Positions 41,740 through 50,424 are shown, numbered from the stretch's first letter. The stretch is DNA of 64,000 nt from H17-190 sp034435615 (GCA_034435615.1 DAOTWZ010000034.1:1-64000), one strand, 5' to 3'. Notes: a model not told the origin generated them from the letters alone. A program made the numbers and translations.

Positions 41740-41808
41740 CGCGCCTTACGCCAGAACCAGGGTATAGCGGAAGTGACTAAAGCCCCACCAGCGCAGGCCG
41801 GTGGGGCT
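41730..41808 (+). promoter_or_regulatory. Attenuator: mutually exclusive antiterminator and terminator hairpins before argC
   Basis: Segment 2 (GGGGCTTTAG, 41730-41739) is perfectly complementary to segment 3 (CTAAAGCCCC, 41777-41786). Segment 3 also lies in a 9-bp hairpin with segment 4 (AGCCCCACC 41781-41789 with GGTGGGGCT 41800-41808), so only one can form. Segment 1 (AGCCCC, 41685-41690) can pair with segment 2. The tail after segment 4 is GAATCATTT, a weak U tract, so the terminator may instead be translational or factor-assisted. Confidence 0.65.
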
Positions 41809-41831
41809 GAATCATTTAGGGGTCTGGAGCG

Positions 41832-42869
41832 ATGATCAGAGCGGGCATCCTCAACGTCACCGGCTACGCCGGGGCTGAGCTGGCGCGGCTCCTGCGCCTC
41901 CATCCCCAGGTGCGGCTGACCTCCGTCACGGGGCGCTCGTCGGTAGGCAAGCCACTGGCGGAGGTCTTCCCTCACCTGGCCTGCTACGACCTGCCCATTC
42001 GGGAGGAGCTGGACGGCGTGGACGTGGTCTTCTCCGCCCTCCCCCACGCCGCCAGCGCCGAGGCCCTCCTCCCTCTGGCCCGGGCCGGCCTTCCCGTCAT
42101 CGACCTCTCGGCCGACTTCCGCCTGCGCGACCCCCAGGAGTACGCCGAGTGGTACGGTGTCTCCCACCCTGCCCCGGAGCTGCTGGAGGAGGCGGTCTAC
42201 GGCCTCACGGAGCTCAACCGGGAGTCGGTGCGGGGGGCGCGGCTGGTGGCCAACCCTGGCTGCTACCCCACCGGGGCGCTGCTGGCCCTGGCCCCCGCCC
42301 TGCGGGAGGGGCTCGTGGAGGCCGACATCGTGGTGGACGCCAAGTCCGGCGTCTCGGGCGCCGGCCGCACCGTTGGCCTCACCTACCACTATTCGGAAGC
42401 CAACGAGAGCGTGGCCGCCTACGGACTGAAGGGGCACCGCCACCTGCCGGAGATGGCCCAGGAGCTGGCCCGCCTGACGAAAGACGGCGCCCGGCCCCGC
42501 CTCACCTTCGTTCCCCACCTGATACCCATGACCCGCGGCATCCTCACCACCTGCTACGCTCCCCTGCGCCCGGGTGCCCTACCCGCAGGGGAGGCGGCCC
42601 GTCAGGCGCTGCTGGAGCTCTACCGGGAGGCCTACCGGGGCGAGCCCTTCGTGCGGGTGGTGGGTGAGCCGCCCACCACCAAGCAGACCTGGGGCAGCAA
42701 TCTCTGCCTGGTCTACCCCACGGTGGACCTGCGGGCGGAGCGGCTGGTGGTGGTCAGCGCCATCGACAATCTGGTGAAGGGGGCGGCCGGCCAGGCCATC
42801 CAGAACATGAACGTGATGCTGGGTCTGCCGGAGGAAACGGGGCTGGAGGCCCCGCCGGTCTACCCGTGA
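41832..42869 (+). CDS. argC: N-acetyl-gamma-glutamyl-phosphate reductase
   Basis: The 345-aa enzyme makes N-acetyl-glutamate semialdehyde, the third step of arginine synthesis. It has an NADP-binding start (IRAGILNVTGYAGAELARLLRLHPQ), the active-site Cys C144 in NPGCYPTGALLAL and a GLKGHRHLPE segment with the catalytic His. It is the first structural gene after the attenuator. It overlaps a possible GTG start of argJ, but the real argJ start is 15 bases beyond its stop codon. Confidence 0.95.
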   Translation: MIRAGILNVTGYAGAELARLLRLHPQVRLTSVTGRSSVGKPLAEVFPHLACYDLPIREELDGVDVVFSALPHAASAEALLPLARAGLPVIDLSADFRLRDPQEYAEWYGVSHPAPELLEEAVYGLTELNRESVRGARLVANPGCYPTGALLALAPALREGLVEADIVVDAKSGVSGAGRTVGLTYHYSEANESVAAYGLKGHRHLPEMAQELARLTKDGARPRLTFVPHLIPMTRGILTTCYAPLRPGALPAGEAARQALLELYREAYRGEPFVRVVGEPPTTKQTWGSNLCLVYPTVDLRAERLVVVSAIDNLVKGAAGQAIQNMNVMLGLPEETGLEAPPVYP

Positions 42870-42883
42870 GGAGGCAAGACCAG

Positions 42884-44101
42884 ATGGAGAGCTCCATCGA
42901 GCCCATAGAGGGCGGCACCGTCACCAGCCCGGCCGGCTTTCAGGCCGCCGCCGCCCACGCTGGCATCCGCTACAACCCCAACAAGTTCGACCTGGGCCTC
43001 CTCTACTCGGAGGCGCCCTGCGCCGCCGCCGCCGTCTATACCGCCAACCGGGTGCGGGCCGCCCCCCTCTTGGTCACCGAGGAGCACCTGGCCAACGGCC
43101 GCGCCCAGGCCGTCATCGCCAATAGCGGCTGCGCCAACGCCGCCACCGGCCGCCGCGGACTGGAGGACGCCCGCGCCATGGCCCGCCTGGCCGCCCGCAA
43201 GCTGGGCCTGGACGCCAGCGACGTGGCCGTAGCCTCCACCGGCGTCATCGGCACCTTCCTGCCCATGGCCAAGATCGAGGCGGCCCTGGAGACGATGACG
43301 CTGGGGCGTGAGCGGGGGCTGGACTTCTCCCTGGCCATCATGACCACCGATACCCGCCCCAAGCACCTGGCGCTGCGCTTCGGCCCTTATACCCTGGGCG
43401 CCGCGGCCAAGGGGGCGGGGATGATCCACCCCAACATGGCCACCATGCTCTGCTTCCTCACCACCGATGCCCCCGTCGCCCAGCCCTTCCTGCAGCGGGC
43501 CCTACGGGAGGCGGTGGACGATTCCTTCAACCTCATCGACGTCGACTCCGACACCAGCACCAACGACATGGTGCTGGTCTTGGCCAACGGCCTGGCGGGA
43601 GGGAAGCCCATAGACGAGGGCCACCCCCTGGCGGGGACGTTCCGGGAGGCGCTCCTCCTGGCCTGTCGGGAGATGGGGCGGGCCATCGTGGCCGACGCCG
43701 AGGGCGCCACCCGCGTCATCCAGGTGACGGTGGTGGGGGCGGCCTCGCGTCAGGACGCTCGCCGGGCCGCCCGGGAGGTGGTCCGCTCCCTGGGGGTGAA
43801 GACGGCCGTCAAGGGGGCCGACCCCAACTGGGGCCGCATCGTGGCGGCGGTGGGCAACAGCGGCTGCGAACTGGACCTGGATCGTCTCTGCCTCTGGCTG
43901 CTGGACCCGGACGGCAACGACCTCTGCCTCTTCTGCCTGGGCCAGCCGGAGCCCTTTGATGCCGTCCGGGCCAAGGAGTTGCTGCGTCAGCCCGATGTCC
44001 GCTTCCGCATAGACCTGGGGCTGGGAGAGGGGGCGGCTACTGCCTGGGGCTCCGACCTCACGGAGGACTACGTCCGCCTCAACAGCCTGTACACCACCTG
44101 A
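42884..44101 (+). CDS. argJ: Bifunctional glutamate N-acetyltransferase / ornithine acetyltransferase
   Basis: The 405-aa enzyme transfers the acetyl group from N-acetylornithine to glutamate, and in the bifunctional form also starts the pathway with acetyl-CoA. It is self-cleaving: KGAGMIHPNMATMLCFL contains the Ala-Thr/Met-Leu site with the nucleophile T187. It also has the DVAVASTGVIG and DSDTSTNDMVLVLANG segments. ATG 42884 has AGGAGG 9 bases upstream, so I prefer it to GTG 42866, which overlaps the argC stop. No argA or argE is in the window, consistent with the cyclic pathway. Confidence 0.94.
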   Translation: MESSIEPIEGGTVTSPAGFQAAAAHAGIRYNPNKFDLGLLYSEAPCAAAAVYTANRVRAAPLLVTEEHLANGRAQAVIANSGCANAATGRRGLEDARAMARLAARKLGLDASDVAVASTGVIGTFLPMAKIEAALETMTLGRERGLDFSLAIMTTDTRPKHLALRFGPYTLGAAAKGAGMIHPNMATMLCFLTTDAPVAQPFLQRALREAVDDSFNLIDVDSDTSTNDMVLVLANGLAGGKPIDEGHPLAGTFREALLLACREMGRAIVADAEGATRVIQVTVVGAASRQDARRAAREVVRSLGVKTAVKGADPNWGRIVAAVGNSGCELDLDRLCLWLLDPDGNDLCLFCLGQPEPFDAVRAKELLRQPDVRFRIDLGLGEGAATAWGSDLTEDYVRLNSLYTT

Positions 44102-44112
44102 GGAACGCTGAG

Positions 44113-44886
44113 ATGGACGCCGTGGTGGTCAAGATCGGTGGCTCCACCCTGGGGGAGCACGATACCAGCCTGGACGATCTGGCGGCCCTGTGGCGAAGGG
44201 GCCTGCGGCCGGTGCTGGTCCACGGTGGCGGCGCTCTGGTCTCCCGCTGGCTGGAGCGGCAGGGGGCGCCGGTGCGCTTCCACCGCGGCCAGCGCGTCAC
44301 CGACCCGGAGACGCTGCAGGTGGTGGCGGCGGTGCTGGCGGGCCTGGTGAACAAAGAGCTGGTGGCCGAGCTCCAGGGCCGGGGCCTGCCTGCTCTCGGC
44401 CTCTCCGGGGCGGACGGCGCCCTCCTGCGGGCCCGCCTGGCGTCGCCCGAGCTGGGCCTGGTAGGAGAGGTGACGGGGGTGGCGACCGACCTCCTCCATC
44501 GCCTCCTGGAGGGGGGGCTCCTCCCCGTGGTGGCGCCCCTGGCCCTGGAGTGGCAGGAGGGGAGGGCCACGGGGCGCCTCCTGAACGTCAACGCCGATGT
44601 GGCCGCCGGCGCCATCGCCGGCGCTCTGGGGGCGCGTCTCCTCGTCCTCCTGACCGATGTCCCAGGCGTGCGGGACGGCCAGGAGCGGGTGCTGGCCCGC
44701 CTCTCGGCCGGGGAGGCGGAGTGCCTCATCGCTCAGGGGGCCATCGCCGGGGGGATGGTGCCCAAGGTGGAGGCCTGCCTCAGGGCCAGCGCCTCCGGCG
44801 TGCGGGCCGTCATCGCCGATGGCCGCCAGCAGGGCTCCCTTCTGGCGGCTGTAGACGGCGGCGCTATCGGCACTATAATTGAGTAA
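44113..44886 (+). CDS. argB: Acetylglutamate kinase
   Basis: The 257-aa amino-acid kinase phosphorylates N-acetylglutamate. VVKIGGSTLGEHD gives the phosphate-binding Lys-Ile-Gly-Gly, LVHGGGALVSRWL the substrate region, and LVLLTDVPGVRD and KVEACLRAS the ATP site. It lacks the long N-terminal helix found in arginine-inhibited hexameric enzymes, so feedback inhibition by arginine may be absent; that would leave control to the attenuator. It starts 11 bases after argJ. TATAAT near its end (44874-44879) may serve the next gene. Confidence 0.93.
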   Translation: MDAVVVKIGGSTLGEHDTSLDDLAALWRRGLRPVLVHGGGALVSRWLERQGAPVRFHRGQRVTDPETLQVVAAVLAGLVNKELVAELQGRGLPALGLSGADGALLRARLASPELGLVGEVTGVATDLLHRLLEGGLLPVVAPLALEWQEGRATGRLLNVNADVAAGAIAGALGARLLVLLTDVPGVRDGQERVLARLSAGEAECLIAQGAIAGGMVPKVEACLRASASGVRAVIADGRQQGSLLAAVDGGAIGTIIE

Positions 44887-44928
44887 ACTTCACGGAGCCC
44901 TGGCTTGGGCGCGCAGGAGGCGATGGAG

Positions 44929-45846
44929 ATGTTCGAGAAGCTTCTCGTTCCCCTGGACGGCTCTCCACGCTCGGAGGCGATACTGCGCCCGGTATCCTTC
45001 CTGGCCAGCAGGGCGGGCAGCCGGGTGACCCTGCTCTACGTGCTGGAGGCGCCGGTAGAGGACCATGAGCACGAGGCCGACATCCAGCGCAGCCTCCAGA
45101 GCCGCTGGGAGCAGGCGGCCCCGCTGGCCCGCCAGTACCTGGCCGAGACCGCCCGCGGCCTGGAGCTGCCCGAGGAGACGGTGGACTTTGAGGTGGTGGC
45201 GGGCCGCCCGGCTGAGGCCATAGTGGACTACGCCGAGAGCCATGGCTACTCCCTCATCGCCATGGCGACGCGGGGCCGCGGTCTGCTGCCCGGCAGCTTC
45301 ATCGGTAGCGTGGTGCACCGCGTCTTCCACATGACCCGCCTGCCCATGCTGGTGGTCCGTCCCCAGCGACGGCGCGGCTTCTGGGTGGCCCCCTCCCGCT
45401 TCACCCGCATCGTGGTGCCGCTGGACGGCTCCGAGCTGGCGGAGACGGCCCTCCCCTACGCCGAGGAGCTGGCCCGCCGTCTCTCCCTGCCGGTGGCCCT
45501 GGTGCAGGCGGTGCCCGGGCCGGTAGAGGTCCCAGTGGGGGCTAGCCGCATCGTCCTCTGGGACCTCCGGGGGACGCAGGAGAGCCGGCTGGACGTGGTG
45601 GCCACCGGCTACCTGGCCCGCGTGGGTAGCCGGTTGTCCGAGAAGGGCATACGGGTAGACTGGGACGTGAGCGGCGGCGCGGCGGCGGACGTCATCCTGA
45701 GCTGGGCCAAGCGCAACGGGCCGGCCCTCATCGTCATGGCAACCCGGGGCCGCTCAGGCCTGGCCCACTGGCTGGGCAGTGTTACCGAGGCGGTGGTCCG
45801 GCAGGCCACCTCCCCGGTGCTGATGGTGCCGCCGGCCACTCGCTAG
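44929..45846 (+). CDS. Universal stress protein with two UspA domains
   Basis: The 305-aa tandem UspA protein: domain 1 (about 1-145) begins FEKLLVPLDGSPRSEAILRPV and has the ATP-binding GRGLLPGSFIGSVVHRVFHMTRLPMLVV; domain 2 (about 158-305) begins FTRIVVPLDGSELAETALPYAEELAR and ends GRSGLAHWLGSVTEAVVRQATSPVLMV. Both have the G-x2-G-x9-G(S/T) nucleotide motif. Insertion between argB and argD is unusual. AGGAGG (44915-44920) is 8 bases from ATG 44929, which I prefer over ATG 44923. TATAAT at 44874-44879 could drive it separately. Confidence 0.9.
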   Translation: MFEKLLVPLDGSPRSEAILRPVSFLASRAGSRVTLLYVLEAPVEDHEHEADIQRSLQSRWEQAAPLARQYLAETARGLELPEETVDFEVVAGRPAEAIVDYAESHGYSLIAMATRGRGLLPGSFIGSVVHRVFHMTRLPMLVVRPQRRRGFWVAPSRFTRIVVPLDGSELAETALPYAEELARRLSLPVALVQAVPGPVEVPVGASRIVLWDLRGTQESRLDVVATGYLARVGSRLSEKGIRVDWDVSGGAAADVILSWAKRNGPALIVMATRGRSGLAHWLGSVTEAVVRQATSPVLMVPPATR

Positions 45847-45848
45847 CC

Positions 45849-47039
45849 ATGAGCGACTGGGCCGAACTGGAACGCCGCCACTACATGAACGTGGCCAAGC
45901 GCCTGCCGGTGGTGCTGGTCCGCGGCGAGGGCCCCTACGTCTACGATGAGGAGGGGCGTCGCTATCTGGACATGGTGGCCGGCATCGCCGTGGTCAGCCT
46001 GGGCCACTGCCACCCGGCGGTGGTTCAGGCCCTCGCCGAGCAGGCGGGCCGGCTCATGCACGTCTCCAACCTCTTCTACACTGTCCCCCAGCTCCAGCTG
46101 GCGGAGCTCCTCTGCCAGCTCTCCGGCCTGGACCGCGTCTTCTTCTGCAACAGCGGCGCCGAGGCGGTGGAGGGATGCATAAAGCTGGCCCGCAAGTGGG
46201 GGAAGGAGCGGCGGGACGGCGCCTACGAGATCATCGTGGCCGAGAACGCCTTCCACGGGCGCACCCTGGCCACGGTAACGGCCAGCGGCGCCGAGCGCTA
46301 CCGCGCCCCCTTTGAGCCCCTTCCCCCGGGCTTCGTGCGCGTCCCCTTCGGCGATATTGAGGCCATACGGCAGGCCACCAGCCAGCGGACGGCGGCGGTT
46401 CTGCTGGAGCCCATCCAGGGCGAGGGCGGCGTCTACGTCCCTCCGGAGGACTACCTGCGACAGGTTCGGGCCTGGTGCGACGAGGCGGGCATCCTCTTCA
46501 TGCTGGACGAGGTGCAGACGGGGCTGGGGCGCTGCGGGGCGATGTTCGCCTTCCAGCTCTACGACGCGCCGCCGGACGTGATGGCCCTGGCCAAGGGGCT
46601 GGGCGGCGGCTTCCCCATCGGCGCCTTTTTGGCGCGGGAGGAGTGCTCCGTCTTCGTGCCCGGCGACCACGGCAGCACCTTCGGCGGCAACCCCCTGGCC
46701 TGCGCTGTGGCCCACCGCGTGCTGCGCTTCATGGTGGAGGAGGACATACCGGGCCAAGTGGAAGCCAAAGGGCGCTACCTGGAGGAGAGGCTGCGGGGAC
46801 TGGCTGACCGTCACCCCATCGTGCGGGAGGTTCGGGGGAGGGGTCTCCTGTGGGCGCTGGAGCTCTCCCGCGACGCCGCTGAGGAGGCGGTTCACCTGGC
46901 GTTGCGGGCGGGCCTGTTGGTGAACAACGTGCGGCCCAACGCCATTCGCCTCATGCCACCCCTCACCATAGAGCGGGAGCAACTGGAGGAGGCGGTGGCC
47001 CTGCTGGACGAGGTGCTCTCTCATCTGGACGGGGCCTAG
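45849..47039 (+). CDS. argD: Acetylornithine aminotransferase
   Basis: The 396-aa PLP-dependent class III aminotransferase has the PLP-binding Lys K249 in MALAKGLGGGFPIGAFL, NSGAEAVEGCIKLARKW, ENAFHGRTLATVTASG and the MLDEVQTGLGRCG motif with the catalytic Asp. It converts N-acetylglutamate semialdehyde to N-acetylornithine. It starts 2 bases after the usp gene's stop, so they are cotranscribed. Closely related enzymes act on ornithine or GABA, but the arg neighbours settle the role. Confidence 0.93.
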   Translation: MSDWAELERRHYMNVAKRLPVVLVRGEGPYVYDEEGRRYLDMVAGIAVVSLGHCHPAVVQALAEQAGRLMHVSNLFYTVPQLQLAELLCQLSGLDRVFFCNSGAEAVEGCIKLARKWGKERRDGAYEIIVAENAFHGRTLATVTASGAERYRAPFEPLPPGFVRVPFGDIEAIRQATSQRTAAVLLEPIQGEGGVYVPPEDYLRQVRAWCDEAGILFMLDEVQTGLGRCGAMFAFQLYDAPPDVMALAKGLGGGFPIGAFLAREECSVFVPGDHGSTFGGNPLACAVAHRVLRFMVEEDIPGQVEAKGRYLEERLRGLADRHPIVREVRGRGLLWALELSRDAAEEAVHLALRAGLLVNNVRPNAIRLMPPLTIEREQLEEAVALLDEVLSHLDGA

Positions 47040-47082
47040 GGGGCAGCCTGGCCCCGCAGTCCATCCTGGAGGTCTGGCCGTA

Positions 47083-48306
47083 ATGGGCGAGAAAGTGGTG
47101 CTGGCATATTCCGGCGGTCTGGATACCTCGGTGGCCATCCGCTGGCTGAAGGAAGAACGCGGCTACGATGTGGTGGCCCTGACGGTGGACGTGGGCTTGG
47201 ACCGCGACCGCGAGACGCTGCAGTCCCGGGCGCTGGCGGCCGGGGCCAGCCGTTTCCTGTGGCGGGATGCCCGGCGCACTTTCCTGCAGGACTACGCCTT
47301 CCGCGCCCTCCAGGCGGGGGCGGTCTATCAGGGGCACTATCCCCTGGCCACCGCCCTCTCCCGGCCGCTCATCGCCAAGCTGCTGGTGGAGGTGGCCCGG
47401 GAGGAAGGGGCCACGGCGGTGGCTCACGGCTGCACCGGCAAGGGGAACGACCAGGTGCGCTTCGACGTCTCGGTGCAGGCGCTGGCGCCCGACCTGCGCA
47501 TCGTCGCCCCCCTGCGGGAGTGGGACATGGACCGCCAGCGGGAGATCGAGTACGCCGCCCGCCACAACATCCCCGTGCCGGTGACCAGGGAGAGCCCCTA
47601 CTCCGTGGATGCCAATCTGTGGGGCCGCAGCGTGGAGTCCGGGCCCCTGGAGGACCCCTGGCAGGAGCCGCCGGAGGAGGCCTTCGAATGGACGCGCCCC
47701 CTGGAGCGGACGCCGGACCGCCCCGCCTACGTGGAGATCACCTTCCAGGAGGGCGTCCCCGTGGCCCTGGACGGACGCGAGCTGGGGCCCGTTGAGCTGG
47801 TGCAGTCTCTCAACAGCCTGGCCGGGGAGCACGGCGTGGGCCGCATCGATATGCTGGAGGACCGCCTGGTGGGGATCAAGTCCCGGGAGGTGTATGAGGC
47901 GCCGGCGGCCGTCACCCTCCTGGCCGCCCACGAGGCGCTGGAGCAGATGACCCTCTCCCGGGAGCAGCGGCGCTTCAAGGCCCGCGTCTCCCAGGAGTAT
48001 GCGGAGCTGGTCTACTACGGGCTCTGGTTCAGCCAGCACCGTCTGGACCTGGATGCCTACGTCCGCTCCACTCAGCGCCACGTCAGCGGCACGGTGCGGG
48101 TGAAGCTCCTCAAGGGGCAGGCCACGGTGGTGGGCCGGCGCGCTCCCAGGAGCCTCTACGACTTCTCCCTGGCCACCTACGAGGCCGGCGACCGCTTCGA
48201 CCACCGGGCGGCGCCCGGCTTCATCCACATCTGGGGGCTGCCAGTCAGGGTGCAGGCCCAGGCCCAGCCCCTGGAGCCGGCGGAGGGAGAGGCCCCGGCT
48301 CCCTGA
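47083..48306 (+). CDS. argG: Argininosuccinate synthase
   Basis: The 407-aa enzyme joins citrulline and aspartate with ATP. It has the N-terminal P-loop AYSGGLDTSVAIRW, the citrulline/Asp-binding HGCTGKGNDQVRFD, and REWDMDRQREIEYAARHNIP. The C-terminal TVRVKLLKGQATVVGRRAPRSLYD matches the tetramer arm. It follows argD by 43 bases. argF (ornithine carbamoyltransferase), needed to make its substrate citrulline, is absent from the window. Confidence 0.95.
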   Translation: MGEKVVLAYSGGLDTSVAIRWLKEERGYDVVALTVDVGLDRDRETLQSRALAAGASRFLWRDARRTFLQDYAFRALQAGAVYQGHYPLATALSRPLIAKLLVEVAREEGATAVAHGCTGKGNDQVRFDVSVQALAPDLRIVAPLREWDMDRQREIEYAARHNIPVPVTRESPYSVDANLWGRSVESGPLEDPWQEPPEEAFEWTRPLERTPDRPAYVEITFQEGVPVALDGRELGPVELVQSLNSLAGEHGVGRIDMLEDRLVGIKSREVYEAPAAVTLLAAHEALEQMTLSREQRRFKARVSQEYAELVYYGLWFSQHRLDLDAYVRSTQRHVSGTVRVKLLKGQATVVGRRAPRSLYDFSLATYEAGDRFDHRAAPGFIHIWGLPVRVQAQAQPLEPAEGEAPAP

Positions 48307-48318
48307 GCCTCTTCCCCA

Positions 48319-48347
48319 TTGTCAGGGGCCGCTCCCTCTGGCATACT
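48319..48347 (+). promoter_or_regulatory. Promoter of the LysM/deacetylase gene
   Basis: TTGTCA at 48319-48324, a 17-base spacer, CATACT at 48342-48347. The predicted start is near 48354, giving a leader of about 136 bases. Confidence 0.5.
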
Positions 48348-48365
48348 CAGGGCGAGGCCCGCCGA

Positions 48366-48489
48366 GCGACCCCCTCCCCGAAGGACATCCGAAGGCACGG
48401 CTGCCGGAGACCCCTAGGTCCAGGCGACGTGGACAGGCCGGTCGCCCCCAAGGCCTCCCGTCCCTTCTGACAAGCCGGGGAGGAGCGCC
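48366..48489 (+). promoter_or_regulatory. Structured leader with three-way junction and RBS-masking hairpin
   Basis: P1: GCGACC (48366-48371) with GGTCGC (48440-48445). Inside it P2 (TCC at 48388-48390 and GGCA at 48394-48397 with TGCCGGA at 48402-48408) and P3 (CCT and GTCCA at 48413-48422 with TGGACAGG at 48430-48437, loop GGCGACG). After P1, CCTCCC (48454-48459) pairs perfectly with GGGAGG (48478-48483), the ribosome site of the next gene. This has the layout of a translational riboswitch; I match it to no known class. Confidence 0.4.
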
Positions 48490-49533
48490 ATGCGCCGGCT
48501 GCTTTTGGGCCTCGTCTTCCTCGTCTCCGCCATCGCCTGTAGCGGGGGAGCGGTCCCGCTGCCGACCCCGGGAACGCCCGCTGGAGGCGGGACGAGCGTC
48601 CCTCCCACTGCCACGCCTCCCCCCGCCACCGTCGCCCCGCCGACCTCCGTCCCCTCGCCGCCCCCCGGCCCGCAGCCGGCGCCTTCGCCCAGTCCACAGC
48701 CGCCCCCACCCTCGCCCACGCCGCCGGCCGTCGGCACCACGTACACCGTCCAGGCGGGCGATACCCTCTATTCCATAGCCCGTCGCTTCGGGGTGACGGT
48801 GGAGGCCATCGCAGCCGCCAACGGCCTGACCGACCCCAGCCAGATATACGTGGGCCAGGTGCTGGCGATCCCTGGCGCTCAGGCCCCGCCGCCCTCCACG
48901 CCCGGCGCGGCCAGAGTCGTCAGCAAGGGCGACCCCTCCCGCCGCTTGGTGGCCCTCACCTTCGACGCCGGCGCCGACGCCGGCTTCACCGCTGTCATCC
49001 TGGACACCCTGCGGGCCAACGGCATCCGGGCCAGCTTCGGTATCACCGGGCGCTGGGCGGAGCAGAACCCTGAGCTGTTGCGGCGCATCGTGAGGGAGGG
49101 GCACCACCTCATCAACCACTCCTATGACCACTCCTCTTTCACTGGCCGCTCCACCGGCCGGCCGCCCCTGACACAGGCGGAGCGCTGGCAGCAACTGGAC
49201 CGGACCGAGGCGATAGTGCAGTCCCTGACGGGGGCCAGCACCAGGCCCTACTTCCGTCCCCCCTTCGGTGACTACGATGCCTCCGTCAACGCCGATGTCT
49301 ACGCCCGCGGTTACCTCTACAACGTCATGTGGACGGTGGACTCCCTGGGCTGGCGAGGACTCCCTGCCCCCGAGATCGTGCAGCGCTGCCTGGAGCTGGC
49401 GGAGCCCGGGGCTATCTACATCTTCCACGTGGGTGGCGCCTCCCAGGACGCCATCGCTCTGCAGCCCGTCATCGATGGCCTGCGCCGGGCAGGCTACGGC
49501 TTCGGCACTGTGCCGGAGGTCATCGCCCCCTAG
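48490..49533 (+). CDS. LysM domain polysaccharide deacetylase (NodB-type), exported
   Basis: The 347-aa cell-envelope protein has an N-terminal lipoprotein-like leader (LLGLVFLVSAIAC), a Pro/Thr-rich linker (about 22-80) and one LysM domain for peptidoglycan binding (about 82-125, TYTVQAGDTLYSIARRFGVTVEAIAAANG). The NodB carbohydrate esterase domain (about 145-345) has LVALTFDAGADAGFT (DAGAD rather than the common TFDDG), metal His in HHLINHSYDHSSF, RPPFGDYDASV, and IFHVGG near the end. It probably removes acetyl groups from wall sugars. A structured leader precedes it. Confidence 0.88.
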   Translation: MRRLLLGLVFLVSAIACSGGAVPLPTPGTPAGGGTSVPPTATPPPATVAPPTSVPSPPPGPQPAPSPSPQPPPPSPTPPAVGTTYTVQAGDTLYSIARRFGVTVEAIAAANGLTDPSQIYVGQVLAIPGAQAPPPSTPGAARVVSKGDPSRRLVALTFDAGADAGFTAVILDTLRANGIRASFGITGRWAEQNPELLRRIVREGHHLINHSYDHSSFTGRSTGRPPLTQAERWQQLDRTEAIVQSLTGASTRPYFRPPFGDYDASVNADVYARGYLYNVMWTVDSLGWRGLPAPEIVQRCLELAEPGAIYIFHVGGASQDAIALQPVIDGLRRAGYGFGTVPEVIAP

Positions 49534-49598
49534 GCCGCTGCTCTTCCCCCTCCTGCCCACGGGCGCTATAGTGCAATAGAAGCGGAGGGAGGCAGGGC

Positions 49599-50378
49599 AT
49601 GAGCATCAAGGCTGTCTTGTTCGACCTGGGCGACACGCTGTGGCACTACCCGGAGATGCGTCCCAGGGACGAAGTGAGGGAGGAGACCACCCGTCGTCTC
49701 CTGGCCCTCATCAAGCGCTGGGGCTACGAGATCAACCTGGACCGGCGCATCATCGGCCGGGACATCCGTCTGGCCATCACCGAGGCCACCGAGGACGCCT
49801 TCGAGGGCGACCTCAGGAGCCCGGACTACCCGGAGATCTGCCGCCAGGTGGCCCGTCGCCTGGGGATGCGCATCACCAGGGAGCAGGCGGAGGAGCTGTG
49901 GGACACCTGGAACCTGGAGGGCCAGTTCCTGGGCCGCCGCCTCTATCCCGATGTCCTGGACACCCTGCGCTGGCTCAAGGAGCGGGGTTACCGCCTGGGC
50001 TCCATCACCAACCGGGGCTGGTCCGGTCCCCGCTTCTGGAAGGAGATGGACGAGCTGGGCCTCACCCCCTTCTTCGAGGTGGTGTCCATCTCCTGCGAGG
50101 TGGGCTACCTGAAGCCCCACCCCGCCATCTTCTGGCACGCCCTGGAGCGCATGGGCCTCCGCCCGGAGGAGGCGGCCATGGTGGGAGACCACCTGCGGGC
50201 CGACGTGGCCGGCGCCAAGGCCCTGGGGATGGTGGCCATATGGCGTCGCCCGCCCCAGGGGGAGCCCGTGGCCCCCACCGAGGACGCCCCCGACGACGGT
50301 GCCGAGGTGCCCCCCGATTACATCATCGACACCATCGGCCAGATACGGGAGCTACCCATCTTCTCCCGGCCTGACTGA
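49599..50378 (+). CDS. HAD-superfamily hydrolase
   Basis: The 259-aa HAD-type phosphatase has motif I VLFDLGDTLWHYPEM (D10, D14 region), motif II GSITNRGWSG, motif III Lys in GYLKPHPAIFWHAL and motif IV AMVGDHLRADVAGAKALG. The alpha-helical cap (about 20-110) fits the IA group. The extra C-terminal tail of about 45 residues (GEPVAPTEDAPDDGAEVPPDYII) is acidic. GGAGGCAGG precedes ATG 49599, and TATAGT (49567-49572) is a possible -10. The substrate is unknown. Confidence 0.85.
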   Translation: MSIKAVLFDLGDTLWHYPEMRPRDEVREETTRRLLALIKRWGYEINLDRRIIGRDIRLAITEATEDAFEGDLRSPDYPEICRQVARRLGMRITREQAEELWDTWNLEGQFLGRRLYPDVLDTLRWLKERGYRLGSITNRGWSGPRFWKEMDELGLTPFFEVVSISCEVGYLKPHPAIFWHALERMGLRPEEAAMVGDHLRADVAGAKALGMVAIWRRPPQGEPVAPTEDAPDDGAEVPPDYIIDTIGQIRELPIFSRPD

Positions 50379-50406
50379 GGCCGGCGCGGCCGCCCGCAGG
50401 GGCCGC

Positions 50407-50415
50407 TGCTATAAT
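50407..50415 (+). promoter_or_regulatory. Extended -10 promoter of argH
   Basis: TGC followed by TATAAT (50410-50415), with no -35 match at the right distance (CGGCCG). The predicted start is near 50422, 3 bases before ATG 50425: a nearly leaderless mRNA without a ribosome site. Confidence 0.6.
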
Positions 50416-50424
50416 CGCCAGAGA

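Noticed and set aside
41755..41772. T-box-like word (CAGGGTATAGCGG) before argC
   Set aside because: It lacks the TGGN bulge that pairs with tRNA, and no specifier-loop structure is visible. The attenuator model explains the region better.
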